A DNA stretch of 64,000 bases from DATFVA01 sp963774455 (lineage in GTDB: Bacteria; Bacteroidota; Ignavibacteria; Ignavibacteriales; Ignavibacteriaceae), in NCBI GenBank assembly GCA_963774455.1, contig CAVZFD010000003.1:1-64000 (forward strand), in the 5' to 3' direction. A model generated the notes under the pieces. The model saw only the letters and a program-made list of their open reading frames with translations, did not search any database and was not told the origin of the DNA. Position 1 is the first letter of the stretch; each line of letters begins with the position of its first letter. A program made the translations under genes and the position numbers. Shown in pieces: positions 8,319 to 17,530 of this stretch.

Positions 8319-9767
8319 TTAACCAACGCTGCCTTCAAGACTGATGCTCAGCAGTTTTGTTGCCTCAACCGCAAACTCCATCGGCAGTTCTTTAAAGACT
8401 TCCTTACAATATCCGTTAACTATCAACCCTATAGCATCTTCGGTTGAAATTCCTCTCTGGTTCAGGTAGAAGATCTGATCTTCACCAATCTTTGAAGTAG
8501 TAGCCTCGTGTTCTATCTGGGCTGACGGGTTATTTATTTCAAGATAAGGGAAAGTATGAGCACCGCATTTATCTCCTATCAGCAGCGAATCGCACTGGGA
8601 AAAATTACGGGCGTTTTCAGCTTTCCGGTTTATTTTAACGAGTCCTCTATAGCTATTATTACTCTTTCCCGCCGAAATACCTTTTGAGATGATCGTACTC
8701 TTTGTATTCTTGCCGAGGTGGATCATCTTGGTTCCGGTGTCAGCCTGCTGGTAATTATTTGTAACGGCCACCGAATAAAACTCGCCTACAGAATTATCTC
8801 CCTGAAGAATACAGCCTGGATATTTCCATGTAATTGCAGAACCCGTTTCCACCTGTGTCCATGAGATCTTTGAATTAACACCGCGGCAGGCGCCTCTCTT
8901 TGTGACGAAATTATAAATACCGCCTTTTCCGTTTTTATCGCCTGCATACCAGTTCTGAACAGTTGAGTACTTAATTTGAGCATTATCCAGAGCTACAAGT
9001 TCAACCACAGCAGCGTGCAGCTGATTTTCATCTCTCATCGGGGCAGTACATCCCTCAAGGTAGCTCACGTAGGAGCCCTCATCGGCAACGATCAGGGTTC
9101 GTTCAAACTGTCCCGTCTTGGCTGCGTTAATTCTAAAGTAAGTTGAAAGCTCCATCGGGCAGCGGACGCCCTTAGGGACATACACAAAAGTTCCGTCGCT
9201 GAAAACCGCCGAGTTAAGTGTAGCGTAGAAGTTATCTGTATAAGGAACCACACTTCCCATATATTTCTTAACAACGTCGGGATGTTCCCGAATTGCTTCG
9301 GAAATAGGACAAAATATAATCCCAAGCTCTGCGAGTGTATCTTTAAAAGTTGTTGCAACCGAAACGCTGTCGAAAACAGCATCAACGGCTACGCCGCTCA
9401 ATTTTTTCTGTTCTTCGAGAGAAATACCGAGTTTCTCAAAGGTTCTGAGCAGTTCGGGGTCAACCTCGTCGAGACTATTTAGCTGCGGTTTCTTTTTAGG
9501 AGCCGAGTAATATGTAATATCCTGATAATCTACCGGGTTATATTTAATATTAGCCCAGTGTGGCTCCTTCATTGTAATCCATTGCCTGTAGGATTTTAGT
9601 CTCCACTCAAGCATCCATTCCGGTTCATTTTTAATTGCCGAGAGTTGTTTAATAGTATCCTCATTCAGTCCGGGAGGTAGAGTGTCAGCTTCAATATCAG
9701 ATACAAAACCGTACTTATATTCCTTATTCGCTAATTCTTCTATTTTCTCAACTTCGGTATTGCTCAT
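8319..9767 (-). CDS. sufB: Fe-S cluster assembly scaffold SufB
   Basis: 482 residues, full length for SufB. Recognisable blocks are YGFVSDIEADTLPPGLNEDTI at the N-terminus, YVPKGVRCPMELSTYFRINA, GTKMIHLGKNTKSTIISKGISAG in the beta-helix, and CDSLLIGDKCGAHTFPYLEINNPSAQIEHEATTSKIGEDQIFYLNQRGI at the C-terminus. SufB is the platform on which the cluster forms. It is the first gene of the operon and is preceded by a good Bacteroidetes-type promoter. Confidence 0.95.
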   Translation of the reverse strand: MSNTEVEKIEELANKEYKYGFVSDIEADTLPPGLNEDTIKQLSAIKNEPEWMLEWRLKSYRQWITMKEPHWANIKYNPVDYQDITYYSAPKKKPQLNSLDEVDPELLRTFEKLGISLEEQKKLSGVAVDAVFDSVSVATTFKDTLAELGIIFCPISEAIREHPDVVKKYMGSVVPYTDNFYATLNSAVFSDGTFVYVPKGVRCPMELSTYFRINAAKTGQFERTLIVADEGSYVSYLEGCTAPMRDENQLHAAVVELVALDNAQIKYSTVQNWYAGDKNGKGGIYNFVTKRGACRGVNSKISWTQVETGSAITWKYPGCILQGDNSVGEFYSVAVTNNYQQADTGTKMIHLGKNTKSTIISKGISAGKSNNSYRGLVKINRKAENARNFSQCDSLLIGDKCGAHTFPYLEINNPSAQIEHEATTSKIGEDQIFYLNQRGISTEDAIGLIVNGYCKEVFKELPMEFAVEATKLLSISLEGSVG

Positions 9768-9828
9768 TTATTCTCCATAATTTAGTGATTCTGAAAAGTG
9801 CCCTTCAGAATCCGGATTTTTATTAATT

Positions 9829-9859
9829 CAAAGCTACACAATCTATACATTTTTGTCAA
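9829..9859 (-). promoter_or_regulatory. Bacteroidetes-type promoter of the suf operon
   Basis: On the minus strand a TTGACA (9854-9859) is followed after a suitable spacer by TAGCTTTG (9829-9836), an exact match to the TAnnTTTG -7 box. Measured from the TTG core, the spacing is 20 nt, the known optimum for this promoter class. The start would fall about 50 bp before sufB. Confidence 0.6.
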
Positions 9860-10010
9860 GATTTAAGTTCCTTGTGAAAGCCTATATTTTTTCATAATTT
9901 AGCTCTAGCGGCTAACAGCAGTCACAAGCGGTAAAATTGTAATTATTGCGAGTTCTAAGTCGTTCTTTAAGGCTTTCATTGGTTATCTTCTCCTGATTAT
10001 CTATCAATCA

Positions 10011-10476
10011 CTCCTCGGCCTCTGCTCGGCCTCTGCTCGGCCTCTGCTCGGCCTCTGCCCGGCTGCTCCCCGGCTACATCCGGCCTCTGCCCGGCCCCTA
10101 GCAGGCTATTCCCCGGTCGCTCGGTGGTTATTACACGGCCCTTCTCTGATTTCCTTCTCGACCATTCCCCGGCAATGCTGGACCATTTCCCGGTCATTCA
10201 TCGTCCACCCCTGGGTCATTATCCATTCATTCCATTGTCGCCGTTTGGATATTTCCCGGCTATTGTTCGACTCCTCCCCAGCCATTGCTCAGTGCACTCC
10301 GGTAACTTCCGGATCATTCTATGGTCGCCCGTCGGGATATTCCCATGCTAGTACTCAGCCCTTCCCCGACCAATGCTGGGCAATTCTCCCGTCATTTCAG
10401 CGCCGCCCTTCAGATATTCCCAGGTCATTACCCAGCCTTCACTCATTGCATTGTAGCTTCCTCCCGGGTTTCACGT
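10011..10476. repeat. GC-rich degenerate minisatellite in a 1-kb gene-free interval
   Basis: The gene-free stretch 9768-10778 holds the suf promoter, then a GC-rich block unlike the AT-rich surroundings. It begins with four perfect 11-bp units CTCGGCCTCTG (10014-10057) and continues as increasingly divergent variants with CCCGG or CCGG cores next to CATT/TATT words (for example TTCCCCGGCAATGCTGG and CATTTCCCGGTCATTC). The strand is pyrimidine-rich. Open frames across it are low-complexity and on both strands, so I do not call a gene. From 10477 to 10719 I see only ordinary AT-rich spacer. Confidence 0.7.
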
Positions 10477-10719
10477 ATTAAATATATCCCGCACATTCGG
10501 TGCAATCTCTTTTTCCTGAGTATCTATTATATATGGTTAAATCATCTTCAATTACCGTTCAAATCTGCAGTCAGACCTTCCCGTTCCTTACATTGTTCCT
10601 TATAAGCCGTGAATAACATTCCCGACTTCAAACCTTTAGATATACCGACTACGGGGGTGTATCCATTCTCATATATCTCAATTTCAACGCAAAACCATTT
10701 CAATCCACATCCTCTTTAA

Positions 10720-10750
10720 TTGTTTTTATGCAATTATTAAATTAACTTTG
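10720..10750 (+). promoter_or_regulatory. Bacteroidetes-type promoter of the glycan locus
   Basis: TTG at 10720-10722, 20-nt spacer, and TAACTTTG at 10743-10750, an exact TAnnTTTG. A transcript starting about 7 nt later would have a leader of about 20 nt before the TTG start at 10779, which supports that start. Confidence 0.6.
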
Positions 10751-10778
10751 GCTTAATTTTTACAACAATCTGACAAAT

Positions 10779-11882
10779 TTGGACGAGCAGAAAATAAACC
10801 AAAACAACCCGGGCGAGGGACAGAATCCTAATAAAACAGGTGGAAACGAAGACTCCAGCGGTAAAAAAAATCCCAGGTACAACAAATATTATCGCGGCGG
10901 AAGAAACCGGTATCCAAGGTACGGCAATCAGAGAGGGGAAACTCCGAAGAGCGAATTCAAGAAACTATCTATTATAGTTCCCTTATTCAATGAAGAAGAA
11001 TCCATCAATCCACTGACGAACGAAATCAGGAAAGTTTTAAAGACTGGCAGTATCAGTTACGAAGTTATTTTTGTGGATGACGGCAGCGATGATAAATCAC
11101 TTAAGATAATTAAGGAAATATGCAGGACCGATAAAAGATTTAAATTTATAAGCTTCAGAAAGAATTACGGGAAATCAGCTGCACTTCAGATAGGATTCAA
11201 AAATGCATCGGGAGATGTTATTGTAACGATGGATGCCGACCTGCAGGATGATCCGAATGAAATTCCCAACCTGATCAAAAAACTTGAAGAAGGAAGCGAC
11301 CTTGTATCGGGCTGGAAGAAAGTAAGGCACGACCCCTTTATCAAAAAGACTTCATCCCGGTTTTTTAATTTTGTCACCAGGATTATAACCCGCATCAAGA
11401 TACATGATTTCAACTGCGGACTCAAAGCATACAGAAAAGAAGTAACCGAAAATATAAAAGTATACGGTGAACTGCATCGTTATGTCCCAGTGCTTGCCGA
11501 CTGGCAGGGATACAAGATAGCTGAAATTCCGGTTAAGCATCATCCCCGCAGGTACGGAAAGACAAAATTCGGTATCTCACGCTTCTTCAAAGGTTTTCTC
11601 GATCTTATAACTGTTATTTTTGCGACCCGTTATATCAAACGTCCTATGCATTTCTTCGGGTTCCTTGGCGCTCTGTCTTTCCTTGTAGGACTAATTGTGA
11701 ATGGCTACCTGACTGTGTTATGGATAATCGGGGAACCGCTGAGCAATCGTCCGATGCTGTTCCTGGGTATGCTGCTGATTATCGTAGGAGTCCAGTTTTT
11801 CTCGGTAGGACTCTTAGGTGAGATGTTAGTGAATAATTTTATGAGCGAAAGAGAATATATAATAAAGGATAAAGAGCTTTAG
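10779..11882 (+). CDS. GT2 glycosyltransferase (GtrB/DPM1-like) with disordered RGG-like N-terminus
   Basis: 367 residues from a TTG start. Residues 1-58 are a polar, Asn/Gly/Arg/Tyr-rich tail (PRYNKYYRGG, RNRYPRYGNQRG) not usual for this family. The GT2 domain follows at about 60-225: LSIIVPLFNEEESI, VIFVDDGSDD, FRKNYGKSAALQIGF and the metal-binding DADLQDDP. Two C-terminal membrane segments lie near 287-310 and 325-350. This is the architecture of undecaprenyl/dolichyl-phosphate sugar transferases (GtrB, ArnC, DPM1), which load a sugar on the lipid carrier at the inner membrane. It opens a polysaccharide locus. There is no in-frame Met upstream of the catalytic core, and the promoter position fits the TTG. 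Confidence 0.85.
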   Translation: MDEQKINQNNPGEGQNPNKTGGNEDSSGKKNPRYNKYYRGGRNRYPRYGNQRGETPKSEFKKLSIIVPLFNEEESINPLTNEIRKVLKTGSISYEVIFVDDGSDDKSLKIIKEICRTDKRFKFISFRKNYGKSAALQIGFKNASGDVIVTMDADLQDDPNEIPNLIKKLEEGSDLVSGWKKVRHDPFIKKTSSRFFNFVTRIITRIKIHDFNCGLKAYRKEVTENIKVYGELHRYVPVLADWQGYKIAEIPVKHHPRRYGKTKFGISRFFKGFLDLITVIFATRYIKRPMHFFGFLGALSFLVGLIVNGYLTVLWIIGEPLSNRPMLFLGMLLIIVGVQFFSVGLLGEMLVNNFMSEREYIIKDKEL

Positions 11883-11940
11883 GTGTAAAATAGTATTTAC
11901 CCGGCTCATTCTGATTTTTCTCCCCAAATAAGTTAGCCTC

Positions 11941-12750
11941 ATGTATTACGATCCTGTAAAAGATATTTTTGCTTCCGTGATAAGGAAGTACCCGAAGCTC
12001 AGAGTTATGTTTTATAGTATACTCGATATTATGTTTTTACGTTCGTGGTACGTCCGCAGGGAGCTGAAGAATCTGAGGCACATCTTCAATAACAGGGAAA
12101 TACAGATTTATGATGCGGGCACCGGGTACGGGCAGTATTCTTTCTTTATGTCGAAGCAGCTGAGACCGGATAAAATTTATGCAGTTGATGTGAAGGAAGA
12201 GTGGATTAAGGACTGTCGTGAGTTCTTTGAATCTGAGAAAATAAACAATGTCACTTTCGGTATTGAAGACCTGACGGCAATTAAACATGAAAACCGGTTT
12301 GATATAATTGTATGCGTGGATGTAATGGAGCACATAGAGGAGGATGTGAAAGTTTTTGAAAACTTCTATAAGGCTCTGAAGCGGGGAGGCTACCTGCTTA
12401 TCAACACTCCCTCCATTTACGGCGGAAGCGATGTTCACGATGAATCGGATGAAAGCTTTGTAAGCGAGCATGCCCGTGACGGTTATTCGCATCAAGACCT
12501 TGAAGGAAAGCTTACCCCGATAGGATTTTCCGTTTACAGATCGCGCTATACATACGGAATCTGGGGTGACAAAGCGTGGCGCCTGGGAATTAAATATCCC
12601 ATTATGCTGGTGAATATTTCCAAATTCTTCCTGATATTACTCCCGTTTTATTTCCTTATTACTTTTCCTTTTACATTCATAATGATGTACCTGGATTATT
12701 CAATAAAAAATAGAGTTGGTTCGGGGATAACTTTTATAGCAAAAAAATAA
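11941..12750 (+). CDS. Class I SAM-dependent methyltransferase with hydrophobic C-terminus
   Basis: 269 residues. Motif I is IYDAGTGYGQYSFFMSK near residue 58, followed by acidic YAVDVKEEW and the VCVDVMEHIEED motif, all typical of Methyltransf_11/23 enzymes. Residues about 215-260 are strongly hydrophobic and would anchor the protein in the membrane. Lying between a GT2 and a YfhO-type protein, it probably modifies a glycan or lipid-linked intermediate; the substrate is unknown. Confidence 0.8.
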   Translation: MYYDPVKDIFASVIRKYPKLRVMFYSILDIMFLRSWYVRRELKNLRHIFNNREIQIYDAGTGYGQYSFFMSKQLRPDKIYAVDVKEEWIKDCREFFESEKINNVTFGIEDLTAIKHENRFDIIVCVDVMEHIEEDVKVFENFYKALKRGGYLLINTPSIYGGSDVHDESDESFVSEHARDGYSHQDLEGKLTPIGFSVYRSRYTYGIWGDKAWRLGIKYPIMLVNISKFFLILLPFYFLITFPFTFIMMYLDYSIKNRVGSGITFIAKK

Positions 12751-12781
12751 CCAAGTAAAATTTTATTCAGCCGGAAGTCTA

Positions 12782-15364
12782 ATGACCAAAAACAAGAAAA
12801 CCATTCAGTCGAGGAAAAGCAAGTCCGAAGGATTTTTTTCAAAGTTCAGCATTGAAGAAGTTCTTCCGCACAAATTTCATGCTTTAGCGGCGATCCTGGT
12901 AATAATAATTTTATTTCTTGCGTTTCTGTATCCGCTTTTCTTTGGTGATAAGACATTTCAATCTGGGGATATTGTCTCGAGCCAAAGTATGAAGCCTTAT
13001 ATAGAAAACCATGGCGAAGGTTTTACGCTCTGGAATCCTTATCTGTTCTGCGGAATGCCGTCCTATGCAATAGGAACCTCAGCCAAATGGTTCAACCTTG
13101 TGTATGTGGGCATCACGGCTGTAAGAAGTGTTTTCAGCGCTCCTTTTTCTAATGACTATGTTAAATGGGTATTCTATCTAATAATGATGGGTATTACATC
13201 ATTCCTGTTAATGAAATACCTGACAAAAAATTTTATGGTCAGCCTTTTCACGGCAGTCAGTACCTCATTCAGTACAGGATTGATAGTATTTTTATTTATT
13301 GGGCATGTTACGAAGCTTACCTCACTGGCCTTTTACCCTTTACTGTTTCTACTCCTATTACGATTAAAAGAAAAGATAAGCATTCTGGATTTTCTGCTGC
13401 TTATAATTACGCTGCAGCTGTTCATACAAGGCTTTCATGTTCAGATTATATATTATACCGTTCTCTCAGTCGGTATATATTTTCTCTATTATTTTATAAG
13501 GGCGCTGGTTAAGAAGGATAGCGTTTTAAGAAACAGCGTACTTAAATCAGCGGGAGTATTTGCAGGAGCACTTTTGATTGCGCTGCTTATACAATCGGAT
13601 AACTTCACGCAGATATATGAATACTCGCAATATTCAACACGCGGCACGGAAAGTATAACTGATAAGGCAAGCGGGAAGCAGCAGGAGAATACTTCGGAGT
13701 ATTACGATTACCACACGAACTGGTCATTCTCACCCGGTGAAGTATTAACATTCATCGTTCCTTCTTATTATGGTTTTGGAAATTCAACTTACAAAGGTCC
13801 GCTTACAAACAATCAGCCGGTAGAAGTAAATACATACTTTGGACAAATGCTGTTTGTAGATGTAGCGATGTATATGGGAGTACTTGTTTTCTTCCTGGCT
13901 CTCTTTGGAATATTCACCCGCTGGAAGGAACCTTTTGTTCAATTCCTTACGATACTTTCGGGTTTCGCTCTTCTGGTATCTTTCGGCAGAACTTTCCCCC
14001 TAATATTTGATCCCTTATTTAATTATCTGCCGTTCTTTAACAAGTTCCGCGTACCATCGATGATCCTTGTTCTCATTCAGATGAGCTTTCCTGTGCTGGC
14101 AGGATTCGGAATAATGAAAATAATTTCCCTCAGAACAGAAAAAAACATCCGGCTGGAAAAACTTATAAAGAATGCCGCATTCGTCTTTACAGGGATATTT
14201 GTTCTGGGTATCCTGTTGAATGGAGTTCTAACTCAATGGTTCGCCGGAAGAGTAAACGATTATGCAGCCTCATTGACAGTTTCAAAGCCCCAGATGGCTA
14301 AGCAGTTTGAGGCTTTAGCCGACTATACGTCCCAGATGTTTCTGAGCGACTTTCTTTTTGCATTCGCTTTTTTGGCTCTCACCTTCTGGGCGGCGAATTT
14401 TTACATAAAGGAAAAATTAAGCAGGGATACCCTCGTGCTGGTTATCATAATATTTACTCTCATAGACTTATGGAGAATTGATTCGAGGGGGGCAAAGTAC
14501 ATCTCCGCTCCCAATTTAGAAAACGAATTCAAGAAGCCAGATTATGTTAAGGTGATAGAAGAACAGAACGACAAGGAACCTTTCAGGATACTTAACCTGA
14601 AGCAGGACGGCACGATCGGATCCTTTAACCAGAACTCAAATTTCAATGCCTATTTCCTTTTGGAAGATTTCTACGGGTACTCAGGAATCAAACCCCGTGC
14701 ATATCAGGATATAATTGATGTGGTTGGCCCGGTTAACGCCACACTCTGGCGTATGCTTAACGTAAAGTACATCATTACAGAAAAACAGGTACAGTTCCCT
14801 GGATTAGCTCCCATTTACACAGGGGAAAAAAGCGTAGTTTACATTAACCAGTATGCTCTTCCAAGGTTATACTTTGTTGATTCTGTAGAATACAAACCTG
14901 AAATGGAAATACTGCAGCAGATAAAAGCTTCATCATTTGATCCGAGGCATAAGGCTTTTGTCTCTGAGAAGGGATTAGACGTCTCACCCGCTGATTCATC
15001 TGTAAGCGTAAAGTTGACAGAATACAAAGACGAAATCGTTGCTGCCGATGTAAAAGCCTCCGCGAACAACTTCCTCTTCTTTGGAGATACCTATATGTCA
15101 GGAGCTGCTGATTATAAATTATTTAAAGTAAAGACAGGCTGGAGCGCATACATTGACGATAAAGAGACAGATATCTATAGATCTAATCATGGTTATATGG
15201 GTATTATTGTCCCTGCAGGTCAGCACAAAGTTGAATTCCGGTACGCTCCCGAGAGCTTTTATATATCAAAGTATCTCGCTCTCGTCCTGAGTTCACTTGT
15301 TTTCCTTGGATTAATAATAGTGCTCGTCACCCGCAGAAAAAAATCTCCGGAAAAGAATGATTAA
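12782..15364 (+). CDS. YfhO-like multi-spanning membrane protein
   Basis: 860 residues with about a dozen hydrophobic helices, starting near residue 35, then a periplasmic-type region and a last helix near 830-850. The pattern 'FQSGDIVSSQSMKPYIE...WNPYLFCGMPSYA' early and 'LWRMLNVKYIIT...ALPRLYFVDSVEY' and 'GAADYKLFKVKTGWSAYIDDKE' late is characteristic of YfhO-family proteins, GT-C-like membrane proteins implicated in glycosylating cell-wall polymers in Firmicutes. Here it belongs to the surface-glycan locus. Catalytic function in this phylum is not established. Confidence 0.8.
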   Translation: MTKNKKTIQSRKSKSEGFFSKFSIEEVLPHKFHALAAILVIIILFLAFLYPLFFGDKTFQSGDIVSSQSMKPYIENHGEGFTLWNPYLFCGMPSYAIGTSAKWFNLVYVGITAVRSVFSAPFSNDYVKWVFYLIMMGITSFLLMKYLTKNFMVSLFTAVSTSFSTGLIVFLFIGHVTKLTSLAFYPLLFLLLLRLKEKISILDFLLLIITLQLFIQGFHVQIIYYTVLSVGIYFLYYFIRALVKKDSVLRNSVLKSAGVFAGALLIALLIQSDNFTQIYEYSQYSTRGTESITDKASGKQQENTSEYYDYHTNWSFSPGEVLTFIVPSYYGFGNSTYKGPLTNNQPVEVNTYFGQMLFVDVAMYMGVLVFFLALFGIFTRWKEPFVQFLTILSGFALLVSFGRTFPLIFDPLFNYLPFFNKFRVPSMILVLIQMSFPVLAGFGIMKIISLRTEKNIRLEKLIKNAAFVFTGIFVLGILLNGVLTQWFAGRVNDYAASLTVSKPQMAKQFEALADYTSQMFLSDFLFAFAFLALTFWAANFYIKEKLSRDTLVLVIIIFTLIDLWRIDSRGAKYISAPNLENEFKKPDYVKVIEEQNDKEPFRILNLKQDGTIGSFNQNSNFNAYFLLEDFYGYSGIKPRAYQDIIDVVGPVNATLWRMLNVKYIITEKQVQFPGLAPIYTGEKSVVYINQYALPRLYFVDSVEYKPEMEILQQIKASSFDPRHKAFVSEKGLDVSPADSSVSVKLTEYKDEIVAADVKASANNFLFFGDTYMSGAADYKLFKVKTGWSAYIDDKETDIYRSNHGYMGIIVPAGQHKVEFRYAPESFYISKYLALVLSSLVFLGLIIVLVTRRKKSPEKND

Positions 15365-15375
15365 AGATTTGTTTA

Positions 15376-16872
15376 ATGCTCGATAAATTAAAATATTTAG
15401 TTAAGCATTCCTTTATATACAGTATAAGCAATCTTGCAACCAAAGCTTCGGGGGTTATATTACTACCTATATACTCCACATTCTTTTCGGTAAGCGAATT
15501 TGGCGTACTGGGAATCCTTGAAGTCACCATTTCCATTTTTACTGAAGTCCTGAATTTCGGTCTTGGACAGTCGCTTGTGATGCTCTCCAATCATAGTGAC
15601 TACCAGGAAAGAAAAAACAGTATCTTTTATACACTAACCATTGTTTCAGTTTTCGTAATCATTATATTTATTGCACTGGGCGAACTCACTATTCCGTTCC
15701 TATCCTCTTATTTTCAGGACTCTTCTGATTTTCATCTTTACCTTCGTTTGGCTATATACATTATCTCTCTGAGAGTACTGAATGTATTTTTCTCTAACAA
15801 ACTAAGAGCTGATGAAAAATCCGGCTGGTTCACGGCCAGCAGTCTGACCAAACTGGGATTCACATTAGGTTTAATTATTTTCTTTGTAGCCTATAAAAAA
15901 CTGGGAGTCAGCGGAGTTCTCTACTCATACATTTTAAGTGAGGCGATTCTCTCCATACTTTTACTTCCTTCAATGTTAAAAAGTATGCTTTATAAATTTG
16001 AAAAAGAAATTATAAGGGTGGCAATAAGTTTCGGATTCCCTATGATATTTACTTCAGTTGCAATGCTTATCCTAAATGTAAGTGACAGGTATATACTTAA
16101 GTACTTTACCAATTACAAAGAACTCGGACTTTATGATCTGGGCTACCGGATTTCAGGTGTGGTAAATATGTTTATCATTATGCCATTCAACCTTGCCTTA
16201 ATGCCTTTTGCATACAGGATCTATCAACAGGAAGGTGATAAAAGATACTTTTCAAAACTGCTGACGTATCTTACTTTTGTGCTGGTCTGGATAAGTCTTG
16301 CCATCTCACTTTTCAGCGGACACATCATTAAAATATTTGCTCTGAATCCCGAGTACTGGGACGCAGCCAAAGTAATTCCAATCATAGTGTTTTCATATAT
16401 ATTTTTCGGGATGAGAATAGTGGTGACACTTGGTATGCTGCTGACAAAACATACAAAGGCTTTAGCTCTGATGACCCTCTTTGCCTCGTTATTGAATATT
16501 ATATTGAATATTCTTTTTATTCCTTTGTGGGGGATGATGGCTGCCGCATATTCAACATTAATTTCATTTATATTTCTTTACTGGTTATCTTATTTTATCT
16601 CGCAGAAGTATTACAAAATTCCTTATGAAAATATAAAGGTTGCTGTAACCATCTCGATAGGAATAGTTTTATACCTTATTTCTTTAATTTTTGATCTTAA
16701 TATATTATTTGATCTAGGTGTTAAATTAATCCTGCTGATAGTTTTTCCATTCATTCTTTATCTTCTGAGATTTTTTGAGATAAAGGAAATTGAAAGTCTG
16801 GTAGGTTTTTATCACAAATGGAAAAACCCTTCGCTGTGGAGAAAGAATCTGAGTAATTCCGATAATGGCTAA
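15376..16872 (+). CDS. Wzx/MATE-type polysaccharide flippase
   Basis: 498 residues with about 14 predicted membrane helices and the N-terminal block FIYSISNLATKASGVILLPIYSTFFSVSEFGVLGILEV, typical of polysaccharide biosynthesis (Wzx-like, MVF/MATE clan) exporters that flip lipid-linked oligosaccharides across the inner membrane. It starts 11 bp after the YfhO gene and overlaps the next gene by 8 bp. No polymerase (Wzy) is obvious next to it. Confidence 0.87.
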   Translation: MLDKLKYLVKHSFIYSISNLATKASGVILLPIYSTFFSVSEFGVLGILEVTISIFTEVLNFGLGQSLVMLSNHSDYQERKNSIFYTLTIVSVFVIIIFIALGELTIPFLSSYFQDSSDFHLYLRLAIYIISLRVLNVFFSNKLRADEKSGWFTASSLTKLGFTLGLIIFFVAYKKLGVSGVLYSYILSEAILSILLLPSMLKSMLYKFEKEIIRVAISFGFPMIFTSVAMLILNVSDRYILKYFTNYKELGLYDLGYRISGVVNMFIIMPFNLALMPFAYRIYQQEGDKRYFSKLLTYLTFVLVWISLAISLFSGHIIKIFALNPEYWDAAKVIPIIVFSYIFFGMRIVVTLGMLLTKHTKALALMTLFASLLNIILNILFIPLWGMMAAAYSTLISFIFLYWLSYFISQKYYKIPYENIKVAVTISIGIVLYLISLIFDLNILFDLGVKLILLIVFPFILYLLRFFEIKEIESLVGFYHKWKNPSLWRKNLSNSDNG

Positions 16873-17530
16873 AAATAAAAAGTTTAAAATTTTAAGAAAT
16901 GCTGCGTGGAAGCTTCTGAATATGGTCGGACTGGGAGCTTGTGTTCAACTTTCACTTGAAAGCACACTTGTTGATGACGGCTGGTTTAACAGCTTTTATA
17001 AAAAAGAATCGGTTGACAGAAATAATAATCCAATCCCCTGGAACACCTATCCTTTTCTTAAATTTATTGAACCCAGACTAAAAAAGAATTATGACGTATT
17101 TGAATACGGCTGCGGTAATTCAACAATATGGTATTCCGAAAGGGTTAACTCAATTATCGCTGTGGAAAATGATAAAGAATGGTATGAAAAGATAAAAATG
17201 CATCTTCCCGGGAATGCACAGGTAATTTACAGAGAGTTAAAATACGGAGGTGAGTACAGCAGGGAAGTGGAAAACCAGGAGAAGCAGTTCGATATTATCA
17301 TCATTGACGGAAGAGATAGGGAGAATTCAGTAAGAAATAGTATAAAAAAGCTCAAGAAAGAAGGAGTCATTATTTTCGATAATTCGGAACTCGTCCAGTA
17401 CCAGGCTGCAGTAAAACATTTGACTGATCATCAGTTTAAGCATATAGCCTTCTGGGGCATGTCCCCGATTACAGCCCATTACACAAGTACAAGTATTTTC
17501 TATCGTAAAGAAAACTGCCTGGAACTATGA
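16865..17530 (+). CDS. Class I SAM methyltransferase-like protein
   Basis: 221 residues. After an N-terminal helix region, FEYGCGNSTIWYSERVNSIIAVEND is a Rossmann motif I/II of a small methyltransferase-like family, followed by FDIIIIDGRDRENSV and GVIIFDNSE. It overlaps the flippase by 8 bp and the next gene by 4 bp (ATGA), so it is part of the glycan operon. The substrate is unknown. Confidence 0.7.
   Translation: MAKNKKFKILRNAAWKLLNMVGLGACVQLSLESTLVDDGWFNSFYKKESVDRNNNPIPWNTYPFLKFIEPRLKKNYDVFEYGCGNSTIWYSERVNSIIAVENDKEWYEKIKMHLPGNAQVIYRELKYGGEYSREVENQEKQFDIIIIDGRDRENSVRNSIKKLKKEGVIIFDNSELVQYQAAVKHLTDHQFKHIAFWGMSPITAHYTSTSIFYRKENCLEL

Noticed and set aside
10014..10057. CRISPR array
   Set aside because: Four 11-bp units are contiguous with no spacers and too short for CRISPR repeats; no cas gene in the window.
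9997..10605. Overlapping open frames of 66-94 codons in the GC-rich block
   Set aside because: They run on both strands through low-complexity repeat DNA, have no recognisable domain and no start context. Treated as repeat artefacts.
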